From Anoplopoma fimbria (Eukaryota; Chordata; Actinopteri; Perciformes; Anoplopomatidae), in assembly GCF_027596085.1 (NCBI RefSeq), contig NC_072457.1, positions 3,588,069-3,652,068 of the forward strand: DNA of 64,000 bases, in the 5' to 3' direction. Made by a program: the position numbers and the translations under genes. Of the stretch, positions 10,991-52,947 are shown piece by piece. A model generated the notes under the pieces. It ran no database searches. It was not told where the DNA came from and saw nothing but the letters and a program-made list of their open reading frames with translations. Within the stretch, counting starts at the first letter, position 1; every line of letters starts with the position of its first letter.

Positions 10991-11084
<94 letters not shown>
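10991..11084. repeat. second CA/GT microsatellite upstream of ahnak
   Basis: About 90 nt of CA repeats on the plus strand, 98 bp beyond the previous run. The unique spacer holds tacctcgtacgtcaacacctc-like sequence. Together the two runs make a 277-bp purine-pyrimidine alternating block upstream of ahnak exon 1. Confidence 0.95.
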
Positions 11085-11088
<4 letters not shown>

Positions 11089-11993
11089 GTTATGGAAGAA
11101 GTCTTCTGATTTTCCTGCATTCACAACCTTACTTAAGTAAAAGTACAAAAACATTTGCATTAAATTACCTTAAAGTACCAAAAGTAAAGGTTCTTATGCA
11201 GAACGGTTCATTTAAAATGAATATTTGTTATATTATTGGATTATAATTATGGATGCATTGATTTTTGTTCATCACAGGGCTCATTTTAACTGCTTAATAT
11301 ATTGCTGGGCAGATAAAACATCATCATTTGTTATTTGATTTATATTTTTTGTCAATAATCTGAATCTGTGCAGAGATTTAAGCTGTCACATCAATGTTGT
11401 GGAGTAAAAAAATACAATATTTCCCTCAAATAACTGGAGCATAAAGTATAAAGTAGCATAAAAGGAAAGTATTGAAGTACCTTGAAGTTGTAACTAGTTA
11501 CATTCTGACCCCACACACACATAAAACAAAAAACGGTGTTAGTGGATACCTCGACTGGAAAGGTTGGACTGAAAAACATAACCCAAACACTCCCCCACTG
11601 ACAACGTGATAAGTGTTAACATGAGAAATATGCCGACCTGGGACAAGGGCGCGGCAGGCGTTCACTGAGTGACTCACTCTGATTACGACCACAAACACAG
11701 CCGTCTCTGTGAGCTCACTGGCATTCACACAGCTCTTATGTAATCCTACCTGGAAAGGTACGGCCGGGGCTTCAGGTGGACTCTGACGTTACATAAGAAC
11801 AAGTGTGTTCTCAGGAGCCAATAAAAAACATATGTGACAACAAGGTTAAAAACAAAAGTAACTGATTTATTAAGATGACTTTCATGATAAAATAACCTTT
11901 TTTGACAAAACCAAACAAAGAAAAACCAACAACAACAAAAAAAAGAAATCCTTCTTAATTGAACAATAATTTATATATGAATATGTTAAAGGG

Positions 11994-12117
11994 GTAGTTG
12001 CTCCCGTGATGGTTCTCCTGTCAGTTTCTCCAAACTCCATCTACTGTAGTAAACCACTGACGATGAATAAGTACCTCATACAACCACACTTTAAACCATC
12101 TGAATTATCCCTTTAAA
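11994..12117. mobile_element. fragment of a foldback MITE
   Basis: The words gttctcctgtcagtttctcc, aactccatctactgtagt and cactttaaaccatctgaatt match the right arm of the foldback element at 16724-17325, ending in a similar ccctttaaa. Only one arm is present. This is a decayed nonautonomous DNA transposon. Confidence 0.6.
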
Positions 12118-12744
12118 TATATCACATTTCATCACATTGCACATTACAGTAAGCTCAACACAGTGTATTCAGTTGCTCTTAATTATTCAGTATTAAAACA
12201 TTGCATGTAGTAATACCTGTGGCAAAGATATAGTTTTTTGTTTTACTTTCTGTCAGAATATGAATCTGTATTTGAGTTAAGCTTTACATTAGAGCTGCAG
12301 CGATTAGTTGATTAATCCATTGGTCATTTAAAAAAAACAAAAAAGCCAAATATTTGATGGTTCAGGGTACTCAAACATTAAAATGTGCCTTTTATTTGTC
12401 TTACATTATAGTGCAATCAATATTTTGGGGCTATTTAAGAACATCACATTCTGACAAAAGTTTCACAGACCAAACGATTAATCAGTGATGAAAACAATCA
12501 TTAATTGCAGTTCTGGTTCACAAACTGTATGTCCCCAAAACATCTCAATAAAGTATAAAACAGTCATGATGATGAAAATGTTATGTTATGTATTATATTA
12601 TGATGTTGATACAAGTTTGGAAATATATGTCACAAATACATGAAGTCACAGTTGTTTGTAACGGATACACAGAAAGCTTAACAGATAAACAAGAGAACAA
12701 ACACACCTCTAGTAAGAGGGAATCCTTTTCATGACTGACGTTTA

Positions 12745-12790
12745 TATAATTTAATTTAATTTAAATTTAAATTTAATTTAATTTAATTTC
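12745..12790. repeat. ATTTA/TTAAT near-palindrome
   Basis: The sequence is built only from repeated TTTAA/ATTTAA words and reads the same on both strands around a central ttaaatttaa. It could extrude as a cruciform. No gene is adjacent. Confidence 0.8.
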
Positions 12791-15527
12791 GGAGTATAGA
12801 AAAAACTCCACTCCCATTATTCTCTTTTTGGGTGTCGATCTGAATCTCTGCTGCTAACAAATTAGCAGCAGAACTTCTGTGACTTAACAAAAAATAGATT
12901 TATAGAGCTTATAATGTCTTCATGACAGAAAAAATGCACCAAAAAAACGTTTGGTCACCTTCATTAAGTGAGATTTAAACAAAACAAAATGAAAGACTAT
13001 ATTTAGCCAGATTCTCAAGTGTTTTTTAAAGTCCTTCAATGTTGTCTTGATTCACTTTAAAAAAAAAAAAAAAAAAAAAATTGCATGGTGGCATGACAAT
13101 AAAATACTTTTATTTCCTAAGAATGTTAATGTAAGAAACCATAACTGATCAATTTATTTGCTGCCAATAGACAATAGGAAGATGTGTATCTATATCAATT
13201 GTCTCGAAAAAAAAATATAGAATTGTTCATCGTCAGCGTACAGTAGCAGAAATCAAAATTCTAGTCTGTGAAGATATCTCAATACCCACATATGAAAAAA
13301 AATAGCAGTGGACCTAAACAGCTTCCCTGAGGAACACCAAGACATACAGTCAGTCAAAATTACTCTGAAATAAAGCTTGATCTCATAGACAAACATGAAC
13401 TCCCAATAAAACCTTCAGTTATTAAGATGATTTATAAATATTGCAATCGATTGCTTTAATTGATGCATTTAAGGCTTTAGTAGTAGAAGTACATTCCGCT
13501 AAGCATTGTCTGTGTGATAAACATCGAATTCCGAATATGATTATGATGATTAGGTGTACATTATATCACTATCTCAAAAACAGATTTTCATTTCAACCTC
13601 ATTTTACATAGAAAATCTCAAACTAATCTGACTATATATCTGTACATATGATTGCAATGGGATCCATTATGAATTCCCCTTTAAAGAAACAAGTTTGAGA
13701 TCACTCATTCAAATTAAAGTTGTACGTTTTTATGGGACTGATATTTCTTCATCCCTGACTGAAACAAAAACAGGCTACTAATCCTTAAGTGAACTCTGAC
13801 ATTTCTTCTACATATACAAATTGTTTTCGAATTTTGGAGGATCACCTTCAGCTCCTGAAATAATTCTATAATAAACAGTGTAGCCAAAGGACAAAAATGT
13901 AATTGAAACCCATTAAACCAAATGTTTTGATCCCACAGCCATTACAGCATGAATCATGCATACTAGTATATCAGGCTTTAATGTAGAGCCATGGCTTCAA
14001 AGTCTGGGTTTTACTGCTTTCTACCAGATTGAGCCATTTTATGATGTTTGCCCTTGTGGACAAATATATATTCTATTTTCCTGTTGTTTTTTCTCGGGGC
14101 ATTGCTGCTGTATTATGTTGTGTTTGAGTATCTGATGCAATGCATCAAAACCAATGTTGTTACTGACCATTGACATGTCCCAGACTGTGAAAATGAAGCT
14201 AGCTGTATTTAGTATACAGAAAATAATTACATGCTTGTGTTTTTTTCTCATAAAGAACAACAATGGCGTTATGTAAACAAACTGACATCTAAAGGTAAAA
14301 AAAAAAAAAATCTGAATATTTGGTAAGTTAGGATCAGGACTGAAGTTGGTTAAAAGATTCAACTGGAAACATAAAAAAACTTTAACAGGGAGATTAAAAA
14401 AAAGAAGGAACCTTAGGGAGAGAAACAGAGAAGGATGAACAGTAATGCAATATATGTCATGTTTACAAAATGAACAACATAACAGAGTAACAACACATGC
14501 AATCCATGTGACATAAATTATTCATATAATAAGAGCAGTAAGAAGAATAACGGTGGAAAAATGGAAACCATTACTGCTTTTATAATCATCATTATTCTAC
14601 TAAATCCACTGCTGCCAAGAGCTTTGAGTCAGAGATGTATTTCTTTGTGCATACTAAGTGAAGAGAAGATACAATTTAAGAAAATAAAACCCTGAAACAG
14701 CTCAACACAAACCACCGAATCATCAAAAACAATAAATAATGGCCAGATGACGATGGATTAGTTGAGTATAGAGATATTTAAGGCCTGCTGTCCTTTAACT
14801 GCTTGTAGTAATAAATTAAAACAAATCTAAGCAGGACAAAAGCTTAATTGATAGTACATGTTGTTATTACTTCATAGTTAGTTTACTTCATAGTTTCCCC
14901 CAAAAAATGAGATCAAGCAGAGGGGGAAGAAGTAATGAAAGGAAAGTAAAGTTTTTCCTCTAAAACCAGGAGAACTTCATTTAGAGGGTGAAGTCAGCGA
15001 TTCTAATCCAATACAGTCACTTGCACTGAAAAATACAGTGTTCATACACAGCCCTTGAGTCTGTGAATGGAGAACAAACAAAGTCTTTGAAGAGCCACAA
15101 AAGCAGTATTCCAGCCAATCAGCAAGAGGCAGGGTTCGTGCAAAGGAGAGAGAAAAGGAGAGAGAAAAGGACATGTAAAGGATGTATGAAGAGAAAGGCA
15201 GCTGGAGCGAGATGGACGGTAGTGTTGACTTCAAATATCCACAGTCTTTCTTGTAGTTTAATGCTGTTTGAGCATTAAAAACATCAATTAAAAGAAACTA
15301 AATGTCAGCAAAAAAGTAGAAAAATATCCCCAAACCCATATCGTCACCTCCCAGGTCAAACAGAACCCTTGAGCAAGGCATTCCCCTTTTATCTGCCCCA
15401 ACAGTAGAAGAGGGGTTTTTTTTAAGTGCTGAAAAAAAAATCAGCAAGCTCTAAGCGAACCTTTCCAGGATCAAACTATAAAAATAAATGGGTTTTTTTC
15501 ACTCCTTCCAGAGTCTTTTTAGTCGTC

Positions 15528-33071
<17,544 letters not shown>

Positions 33072-33075
<4 letters not shown>

Positions 33076-33101
33076 CGCCCCTCCTGTCTGACTGCCGTCA
33101 T
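33072..33101 (-). promoter_or_regulatory. upstream ORF overlapping the abcc10 start codon
   Basis: An ATG at 33101-33099 opens a nine-codon frame that ends in TGA at 33074-33072. The TGA overlaps the abcc10 ATG (33075-33073) as ATGA. It is in a different frame from abcc10. If it lies in the mature 5' UTR it would be expected to lower initiation or require reinitiation. A possible acceptor (TTTTCTAG) lies only 1 nt upstream, so the transcript limit is uncertain. Confidence 0.55.
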
Positions 33102-34559
33102 TCTAGAAAATACCTGAAGAGCACAAGACGATGTGAGTTACTTACTATACGGGATAAAGAGAAATAACAGAGTTCTTCAAACATAAGATGTGAGTTACAG
33201 TGCAGATTAAGAAGTGAGACTAAAGAAACATGTAAAAGTGTCAGGTTTGGAACTGAGTATTTAAAGTTTAAAGTTGTTAAAAACAGTTAGGTACTGTACA
33301 CTTGGCAGCGTCAAAGTATGGTTAGATTCATGTATTGTTTATTAATTAATTTGAATATCACACCTTTGATTGTTTGTTCTTTTTATCCCAGTATTGTAAA
33401 GATTTAGCTAATTTTGTTCAATTTATAAAAAAATGGGGTTATTCGGAAAACGTTCCTAAAACTCTGGTAATGAAATAAGTTTAGTTGTGGTATGATGGCA
33501 TTGATATTAGAAAAAGGATAGTAGTGTTTATCACCTAAAGGTCCTCCAAAATAATAAAGTAAACACAATAAAAACATCTCTAAGAAAGATTCTTTTTGGG
33601 GGCAGAACATAAAAATAAACAAATCCTCTTTTATTGACTTGTCTTTTTTGGTTAGACTTATAATAGTAGACCACTTTCTTGCGTTTTTGAGGAAGATTTA
33701 AGCTTGTAATAGGCTGCATTAATGTCCTATTAAAATCTGCACTCACTTTGATGCTAAGCTATCAGTTTCTTTTACCAGTGACTGTTTATTTTTCTTCATT
33801 TCTTATTGAACTATTGCTCAATGGGACCCGTCTCTTTGTGCCTTCTGATCAGCCCGGTTGAACCATTGTACAGTGATCTTTCTCTATATGAACAAACCCC
33901 TCACACTAAATAACATCTACTTCTCAGGAGGACTTTCTGAAACCTGAAAACATGACAGATCATTCAAATAAATCTGGACACAGTCAGGTCTCTGTGGGAG
34001 GAGATCACTAACTTTAGAAAGGTTATGTGTATTACATTTATTATCACAGAAGTGTGTCTAATACAGTGTGGTTTTCTGTGAAGTAGTCAGACTGCAGAAC
34101 CTTAAAACAAAACACATCAACATTAATCACTGATGAAGAGGAGGAGATGATTACAATCTAAGACAATTAACTTAATAAAACATTACTTCACTTACATTTG
34201 TTGTTAATTCTCCATCATAAATGTGTTTCTAGCAGAAGAAAAAGGAAAGAATGGATGTGTTTCCTGACTGGAAGCCACCAGCTGGATCTAGAAATGTAAA
34301 CAAATGAGGCAAAGCTAACTAGCTTAGCAACAACAAATACCCTGTTTAAACTGCGCTGTTATTCTAATACAAATAAAATATAAATAAAACATGAAGCAGT
34401 TATTAATATGACGTCATAAAAACACATTAAAGAGGTTTAATTACGATGAGCAGCCTTTTAATTTGACCGGCGTGTTTCTAGCGAGCAGGACTGACATGTG
34501 TCGCTTATTGATGACGACACAAGCTTTTCAAAATAAATGTCCCATGTGGAAATATCTTA

Positions 34560-34970
34560 AAAAGAAAAGAAGTACTGAGCTCCTCTACTTTAGTAATACT
34601 AGAAATATCATTGTGTAACAAATACTCAATGACAGGTAAGAGTATTGCATCCCAAAATGTCCCAAAATGTTACTTAGATAAAAGTACAGAAGTATTATTA
34701 GCAAACTGTACTCAAAGTATTAAAAGTAAGAGTACTCATAATGCAGAATGGCTCCTTTTCAAATAGTTTTATTTTAATAGAATATTGTATTGTTCTGGTT
34801 TTATCACTAAAAAATACATATATGTTTGTATGTAAAAAAAAGTACCTTTACTTTTAGAATAAATGCAGTGAAGTTAAAAGTACAATACTATACTACTATA
34901 CCGTACTAAATTGTAAATTCAGTAATAAGTAAATGTAATCGGGTTATATTTTACCACTGCTAAAGAAACA
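34560..34970. repeat. dispersed teleost noncoding repeat
   Basis: Words such as gaagtactgagctcctctac, gtgaagttaaaagtacaata, aatgtaatcgggttatattttaccactgc match other copies in the window at about 7700-7866, 11110-11510, 49275-49860, 53340-53490 and 57480-57720. The family end reads (t)ggtggaagaagta or its complement. No coding capacity is present, so it is probably a nonautonomous element. Confidence 0.6.
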
Positions 34971-36787
34971 AACAAATGAATACAATAAAGACAATAAAGG
35001 GTCAACTAGTTCTTATGTTTCAGTATCTAAAGACAAAGAAAGGCTAACATTCTATTACACTGTTGCCACATTGTTACATTCAAAAATAGTTTGAATATTA
35101 ATGTGACTGTACTGAAAAATACAATATATGTGTCTGTTGATCACTAATTTAATCCAAAGCGTGTAAAAATATTTGTTCTCATACTGAATATCTTGAGGAC
35201 TTGAGTATTAATACTTTTACCTTATCAAGTATTATTCTTTCATATGATTAAATTAAACTAAGTGTTTTTATCTAGAATTTTTCCTAACATGGGAGTAGGA
35301 AACATTAAAAGACGCAGCAAAAATGGTTTCAGTTGTTTATTGGGGGGGGTGGACTGTAGAAAAGGAGCAAACTTTTATGTTTTAGCACCTTTACAAAAGT
35401 TATAAAATTAATTGCTGGTTCTTTGGGTTCTCCATATAACCACAACAAATGGCTGCAGAACATTATATGACATACAGACCTGGAGAAGAAGAAGAAGAAG
35501 AAGCTTTTAATTTGGCGAAACCAAGCAATAGAAACGTCTAAATTTGGAAAATCTCATTAAATTTCATTAAAATGAAGATTACATTCTACAAACTTTGGGA
35601 TGTTAAATCAGTGCACATTACATAGGCATGTAACATAAGTTAAAAAAACACAAAAGGAATTTTACAAATGTTGTTACCTGGAATTAAACAAAAACACAGG
35701 TTTTAAATACTGGGTGCAGCTTTTCTAAGGCATCTTTAATTCAATAGAAAAAAGATCTAGAAGTATTATACAAAGCAGGAATGAAGCTATACAATGTCAC
35801 ATTATATTTTATTCCTTACAGGCTGTACAAAGTCCATTTCCTTCAGGGCCGGCCGCACCAACCTCAACACTAGGCAGCTTAACGTTTGTTTTTTAATATC
35901 CTACATTAATTGTGTCTACCAGACACACACTGTATTTACATATTCGGATATGAAGTACAAACATAAATATGAGCAGGCTCTGTCCAATCCATCCTCAATG
36001 GCATCGCATGTTCTTCAGACACATTCTTGAAAAAAATACACCAAATATTGGCCACCTACATGTAAGCTTTTTACGTATTTCTGTTGCCCCCCTATGAAGC
36101 ACTTTGATGGTTCAAAGTGCTTTTAAAAAAATACATCTGACTTTAGCTTTTTGGTCAAAGTTGTTGTTGGATGTTGTCACCATCCATTTAACATGTATGT
36201 CACAGTATTAAAACACAACACAGAGGTGAAGCCGCTACCTGCTGCTGTCTGATGGCAACATGCTAATTTGACCATAAAAGCTTATTTAACAATAAGTCTT
36301 TGCATTTCTTTGAATAAAATGAACTCCCGCACAAGTTCAGACTTCAAACTGACTGATGACATGTTCAGCAAATCTTCATTATGAATCAGAAAAAAACGAT
36401 ATAAGCAACAATGTTTTCTGCAAAGCAAAAGATATTTGAGTAACGTGTGTGAATACTGTACAGTAGGCCTAACGCTGGTCATCTGCATATCAACAAAAAA
36501 AAAAACCTCTCAATTGTTAATTCAGAATTAAAGCTATCACATAGCTGGGAAAGAAAAAAAAATCATGTACAAAGTAACTTATCAAAGGCCTGAGAAAGAT
36601 TTTTTTGTTTTTATATCTTGGGACGTGATTGTCAAGTCAGGCCAAATAATAGAAAATCTGATCACATATACACACACAGCAATGCATAGGCTTCAAATCC
36701 TCAAATCAAAACGATACGGTGAGTAAAGCAGAATAGCAGAGTTACCCTGGAATTTAGTTACTTATTTATTAGTACACACAGTGTAAG

Positions 36788-37126
36788 TAGGGCTGGGTAT
36801 CATACTTTTTTTTTTTGATACCTTTGAGAAGTATAAACATGTTTTTTTTTCTAACATATATGCCACAATGAAAATGCAAACCTTTCATTAAAAACATTTT
36901 CATTTAATAAAAGCAGAGTTAAAAATAAATGTCTAAACACACGCAGCCATTTAGAGAACTAAAGAGAATACTGTCTAAATGTTTTGGTTTGAATTAGTAA
37001 CTATGTGATAAAAGAACTAGTTCATAGAGTATAAAATCTGGACAAATACTGGATGACACCTCTCAATACTCGGTGATAAAGACACATTTCAGTACTGTAA
37101 ATATCGTAGTTCGATACCCAGCCCTA
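36788..37126. mobile_element. MITE with inverted ends TAGGGCTGGGTATC / GATACCCAGCCCTA
   Basis: The ends are perfect inverted repeats of 14 nt (tagggctgggtatc at the left, gatacccagcccta at the right) around 310 nt of AT-rich sequence without coding capacity. This is the structure of a hAT-type MITE. I could not recognise a clear target-site duplication. Confidence 0.75.
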
Positions 37127-39163
37127 GACGTAGCCGTACCCGTTGTGGTATCAAAGATGGATAGCAAACTATGTGGCAACCTGGTTTATCACCGAGCTGA
37201 TCGCTAATATTTCACTGAATTAAATCTTTAGCACCTGGAGACTCGATAAACCTCTGTGACCTTATTTCTCAAACTTTTTGAAAAAGGTTTCTTCGATTTG
37301 TTTTAAGAGTTATCAACTCAGCCCCGCCCCCTTCGACAACACAGGAAATGAAGTTCTCCAGAAACGTTTTTTGCAGTACTTCTTTAAAATTTTAGGCAGT
37401 ATACTTATATCATAACTGAAAATCATCACTCTCCTTAGACTTCAGTTTATCGATGCAGTCTGCAAGAAATATTGAATCTGCCAAACACAGGAGACCTAAC
37501 TGTCGAGCCTCAACAGAAAATTTCTCACACTTCCTCAAAGCAGCTGATAAAAGGTGACTTCCGGCATCACCTTGAGCTTCACAGCCTTTTATGTGGTTTA
37601 TCTTAATACTATGGTGTTCCACAGGGAACGACCCTGGGTCCTCTATCAGTCTCCAATTACATGCTTGTACTTTGTGACATTTGACCTAATAATGATAAGA
37701 GACTTGCAGAGCCTCAGGATAGCCTTTCAGAATAAAGCAAATGTCGTTAATGTTGATAGAAACTGTCTCGGTAACGCTCCATAAACCGTCAACAAGACAA
37801 CATTTGAAACATTGCATGGCATTGCATTGCAGCTTTGCCAAGTTTGACAGTCACATTTGATTCAAATTTGGACGTTAATTCTAGCTTTTCTCAGTTTAGC
37901 AAACTAAATTACTATATTTTTGTAACATTTACCGACCTCTAAATTTGTCCATACCTTCATGCTGTTGAATTTCGATGTATGACTGTATGAATATTTTACA
38001 GCAAGAGTCAGGATCTTTACTATGATATTAGTATACGCCTTAAATCTCAGCAGCTTTTCACTTTTTGCCTGTTTGTTTAGAAATTGATTTTAGGTACTTT
38101 TAAGGCACAGTGACTTCTGCACATTAAACCCCTTGAGCTCAGCCTGAGGTGCGTCTAAAAATTTAACATCAGATATCCTTCTTCTGGAATAGCTCATCCT
38201 CATCAGTACCCTCATAGCAAATATGATAAAAAAATGTCTTTTTACATCCTCTCTGTATTTCTGCTGTCAAACACTAAGCCTCCTGTTTTATTTTATGTTA
38301 GGTTTTCTACGAATCAATTTCTAACAATTGTATGGAAAATGTTATAAATAGTTTATTATCATTATTAATATTATGTATAATAGTATGCAGACACACACTT
38401 TATAAAATAGCCAACTTCTAAAAAGGTTTTCAAAAGTCTTGTAAGTGGAGTTTTTAAGTAATGGTCCCCAATTCTTTTTTTTTTTTTTTTTTGGGGTGGG
38501 GGGGGGGGGTATACAGGTAATAAATCCTGCTAAAACACATATACCTTAAACAATATTACCAAACCACTGAGGTAAAACACATTTCTGTTCAAATGATAAA
38601 ACAATTATGTTTGAATTTCATTTCCTTTTTTGGTGTTGAAAGCCAATTTCTGGGAGCTCCGGATATTCCACAAGAAACAAAAAAGAAGCAGGATTTGGTG
38701 GAAGCAACACAAAATAAAAGAGAGGGAAACCGCGACTGGAGTCCTGTGGTCTCGGTGTTGCAGTCTGAATTAATTCTGTACGTTCAGAGAAGTTCATAAA
38801 TAAGCGAGCAGAGTTAAGCATCTGCGTCTGAAGCCTCGACATCTCACGCCGTCGGTTCTGTAATCCACTCAGACCAGAGAGGAAAAACAAACAAAAAAAA
38901 CAAACAAAGATAAACTATTATTAATAATTTTGCTGGATCAGTTTGAAGTCCACCAGGAAGGATGTCTTTGTACACCAGGCTACACAGTGTCCTAGAGGAG
39001 TGAGGGGGGGGGTCTAGGGACCTTGTTTTTGGAGCGTTTCCCATAACGGGGTAAAAGTCTCAGACACTCCCTTGGTGCCTTTTTCCTTTAGCTCCTCCTT
39101 CCTCTAACACAGTCTTTAGTTCAGGAGAGTTCGTATGGCGTATACGCTCGGCATACAGGCAGC

Positions 39164-51854
<12,691 letters not shown>

Positions 51855-51869
51855 GACGACATTCGCTCT

Positions 51870-52080
51870 CCAGTGAGCCTTGAAGACAAGAGCCCCGTGG
51901 AGGAAACCCCGCCCCCGAAGCGGCTGCACCAATCAGCGGGCGGTTGCGCGTTGAGTGACGCGGGTGGCAGCCAATGGCGGCGCGGGATTTAAAAACGTCA
52001 CTCGGGGGCGGGATGACGGCTCGACCAATGGGGTGTCGAGATTGCGAGAGCGCTGTTATTGACGGCCCTGATGACCAATG
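51870..52080 (-). promoter_or_regulatory. sp2 promoter: four CCAAT boxes and GC boxes
   Basis: A GC-rich island beside the sp2 start codon. Plus-strand CCAAT pentamers lie at 51929-51933, 51971-51975, 52025-52029 and 52075-52079, spaced 42, 54 and 50 bp, all in the same orientation. GC boxes ccccgccccc near 51908 and gggggcggga at 52004-52013 lie among them, with TGACG words near 51955 and 52013. There is no obvious TATA box. The set suggests NF-Y and Sp-family control of a housekeeping promoter. No transcription start can be fixed. Confidence 0.75.
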
Positions 52081-52204
52081 GGAAGATGGAGGGCAGTTCG
52101 ATTAGAATAAGAGCGACAGCCGGGCTGATCAATGAGCTGAGGGTGGCTCAATGTGACCTGTTTGAACTGTCCCATGTTTTCATTGTGAGGAGCAGCCCCT
52201 TATG

Positions 52205-52713
52205 TGTGTAAAGCCACTGTAAAGGGATCACACGTGTATTCTACACTGCATGTTAATGACATGTTAATTACCTGTGTAGATAAATATATATGTATGAAAA
52301 CACAAATCAATACTTCCCACTTGTATTTCAGATTCTTCACTGAGCCTTAATAACAGTATTCATACCATAGTGTAAAAATAGTATATATATATATATAGTA
52401 TGTAAGTATAACCAGGAAAGAGTCCCCCTACTCTTATCATTTTATACATTAACATTAACTAAAAAGAGAGAAAAACCTCTCATTTGTGAAAAGAGCCAGT
52501 GTAAACGGATTACACGTTTATTCTAAAGCACTGTGATGCTGCAACACTGCATGTTATTGGCCTGTTATTACCTGTAGTTACCTGTGTAGATAAATATATA
52601 TGTATGAAAACACAAATCCATACTTGTTGCACGTGGTTTCCACTTGTGGAGGAAGTATTTCAGATTCTTCACTGAGCCTTAATAACAGTACTCATACCAT
52701 AGTGTAAAAATAC

Positions 52714-52745
<32 letters not shown>
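52205..52745. repeat. local tandem duplication upstream of sp2
   Basis: A block at about 52205-52405 recurs at about 52493-52745. Shared phrases are ttacctgtgtagataaatatatatgtatga, aaacacaaatc, tttcagattcttcactgagcc and ttaataacagta.tcataccatagtgtaaaaata. The second copy has an extra segment (tgttgcacgtggtttccacttgtggaggaagta), and both end in AT microsatellites. Confidence 0.85.
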
Positions 52746-52876
52746 ACCAGGAAAATGTTGGATATAATATCATTTACATTTTCATTACTCATACATTGAT
52801 GGATTTTAATGTTTTAGTTGCTGTGCTGGAGCTCATTTTAAACTATAAACTGATTAATATGTAATATGTGTTTTTA

Positions 52877-52947
52877 TACATTGTAGATTAATATTGAAGA
52901 CATCCAAACTATGAAGGAACACAAGTCCAAACTTTTGACTGGTACTG
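52877..52947 (-). mobile_element. Tc1/mariner-like MITE, deleted inverted copy
   Basis: The interval attaatattgaagacatccaa, actatgaaggaacaca is the reverse complement of the internal part of the two MITEs, joined directly to the terminal AAACTTTTGACTGGTACTG followed by TA. One end and about 90 bp of the internal part are missing. Confidence 0.8.

Larger units (their letters stand above)
10521..15527. other. noncoding interval between abcc10 3' end and ahnak 5' end
   Basis: About 5 kb without a supportable coding exon. The right end must hold the abcc10 3' UTR (stop codon at 15530-15528) and the left end the ahnak 5' UTR and promoter. I could not fix a poly(A) site or a TATA box. The rest is AT-rich and holds two CA microsatellites, a fragment of a foldback transposon (11994-12117), an ATTTA-rich near-palindrome (12745-12790) and a poly-A run (13059-13080). 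Confidence 0.6.
33102..39163. other. noncoding interval between sp2 3' end and abcc10 5' end
   Basis: About 6 kb with no supportable coding exon. The right side should contain the sp2 3' UTR (stop at 39166-39164) and the left side the abcc10 promoter and 5' UTR. Neither boundary can be fixed. A poly(A)-signal word on the minus strand (AATAAA, plus-strand tttatt near 35337) is one of several candidates. The interval carries a dispersed repeat at about 34560-34970, a hairpin transposon at 36788-37126 and T-rich/G-rich runs at 38476-38508. Confidence 0.6.

Noticed and set aside
10724..11120. Poly(Val-Cys) and poly(Thr-His) frames
   Set aside because: Pure translation of CA/GT microsatellites; the same applies near 17442-17766, 19574-20099, 40116-40703 and 63391-63579.
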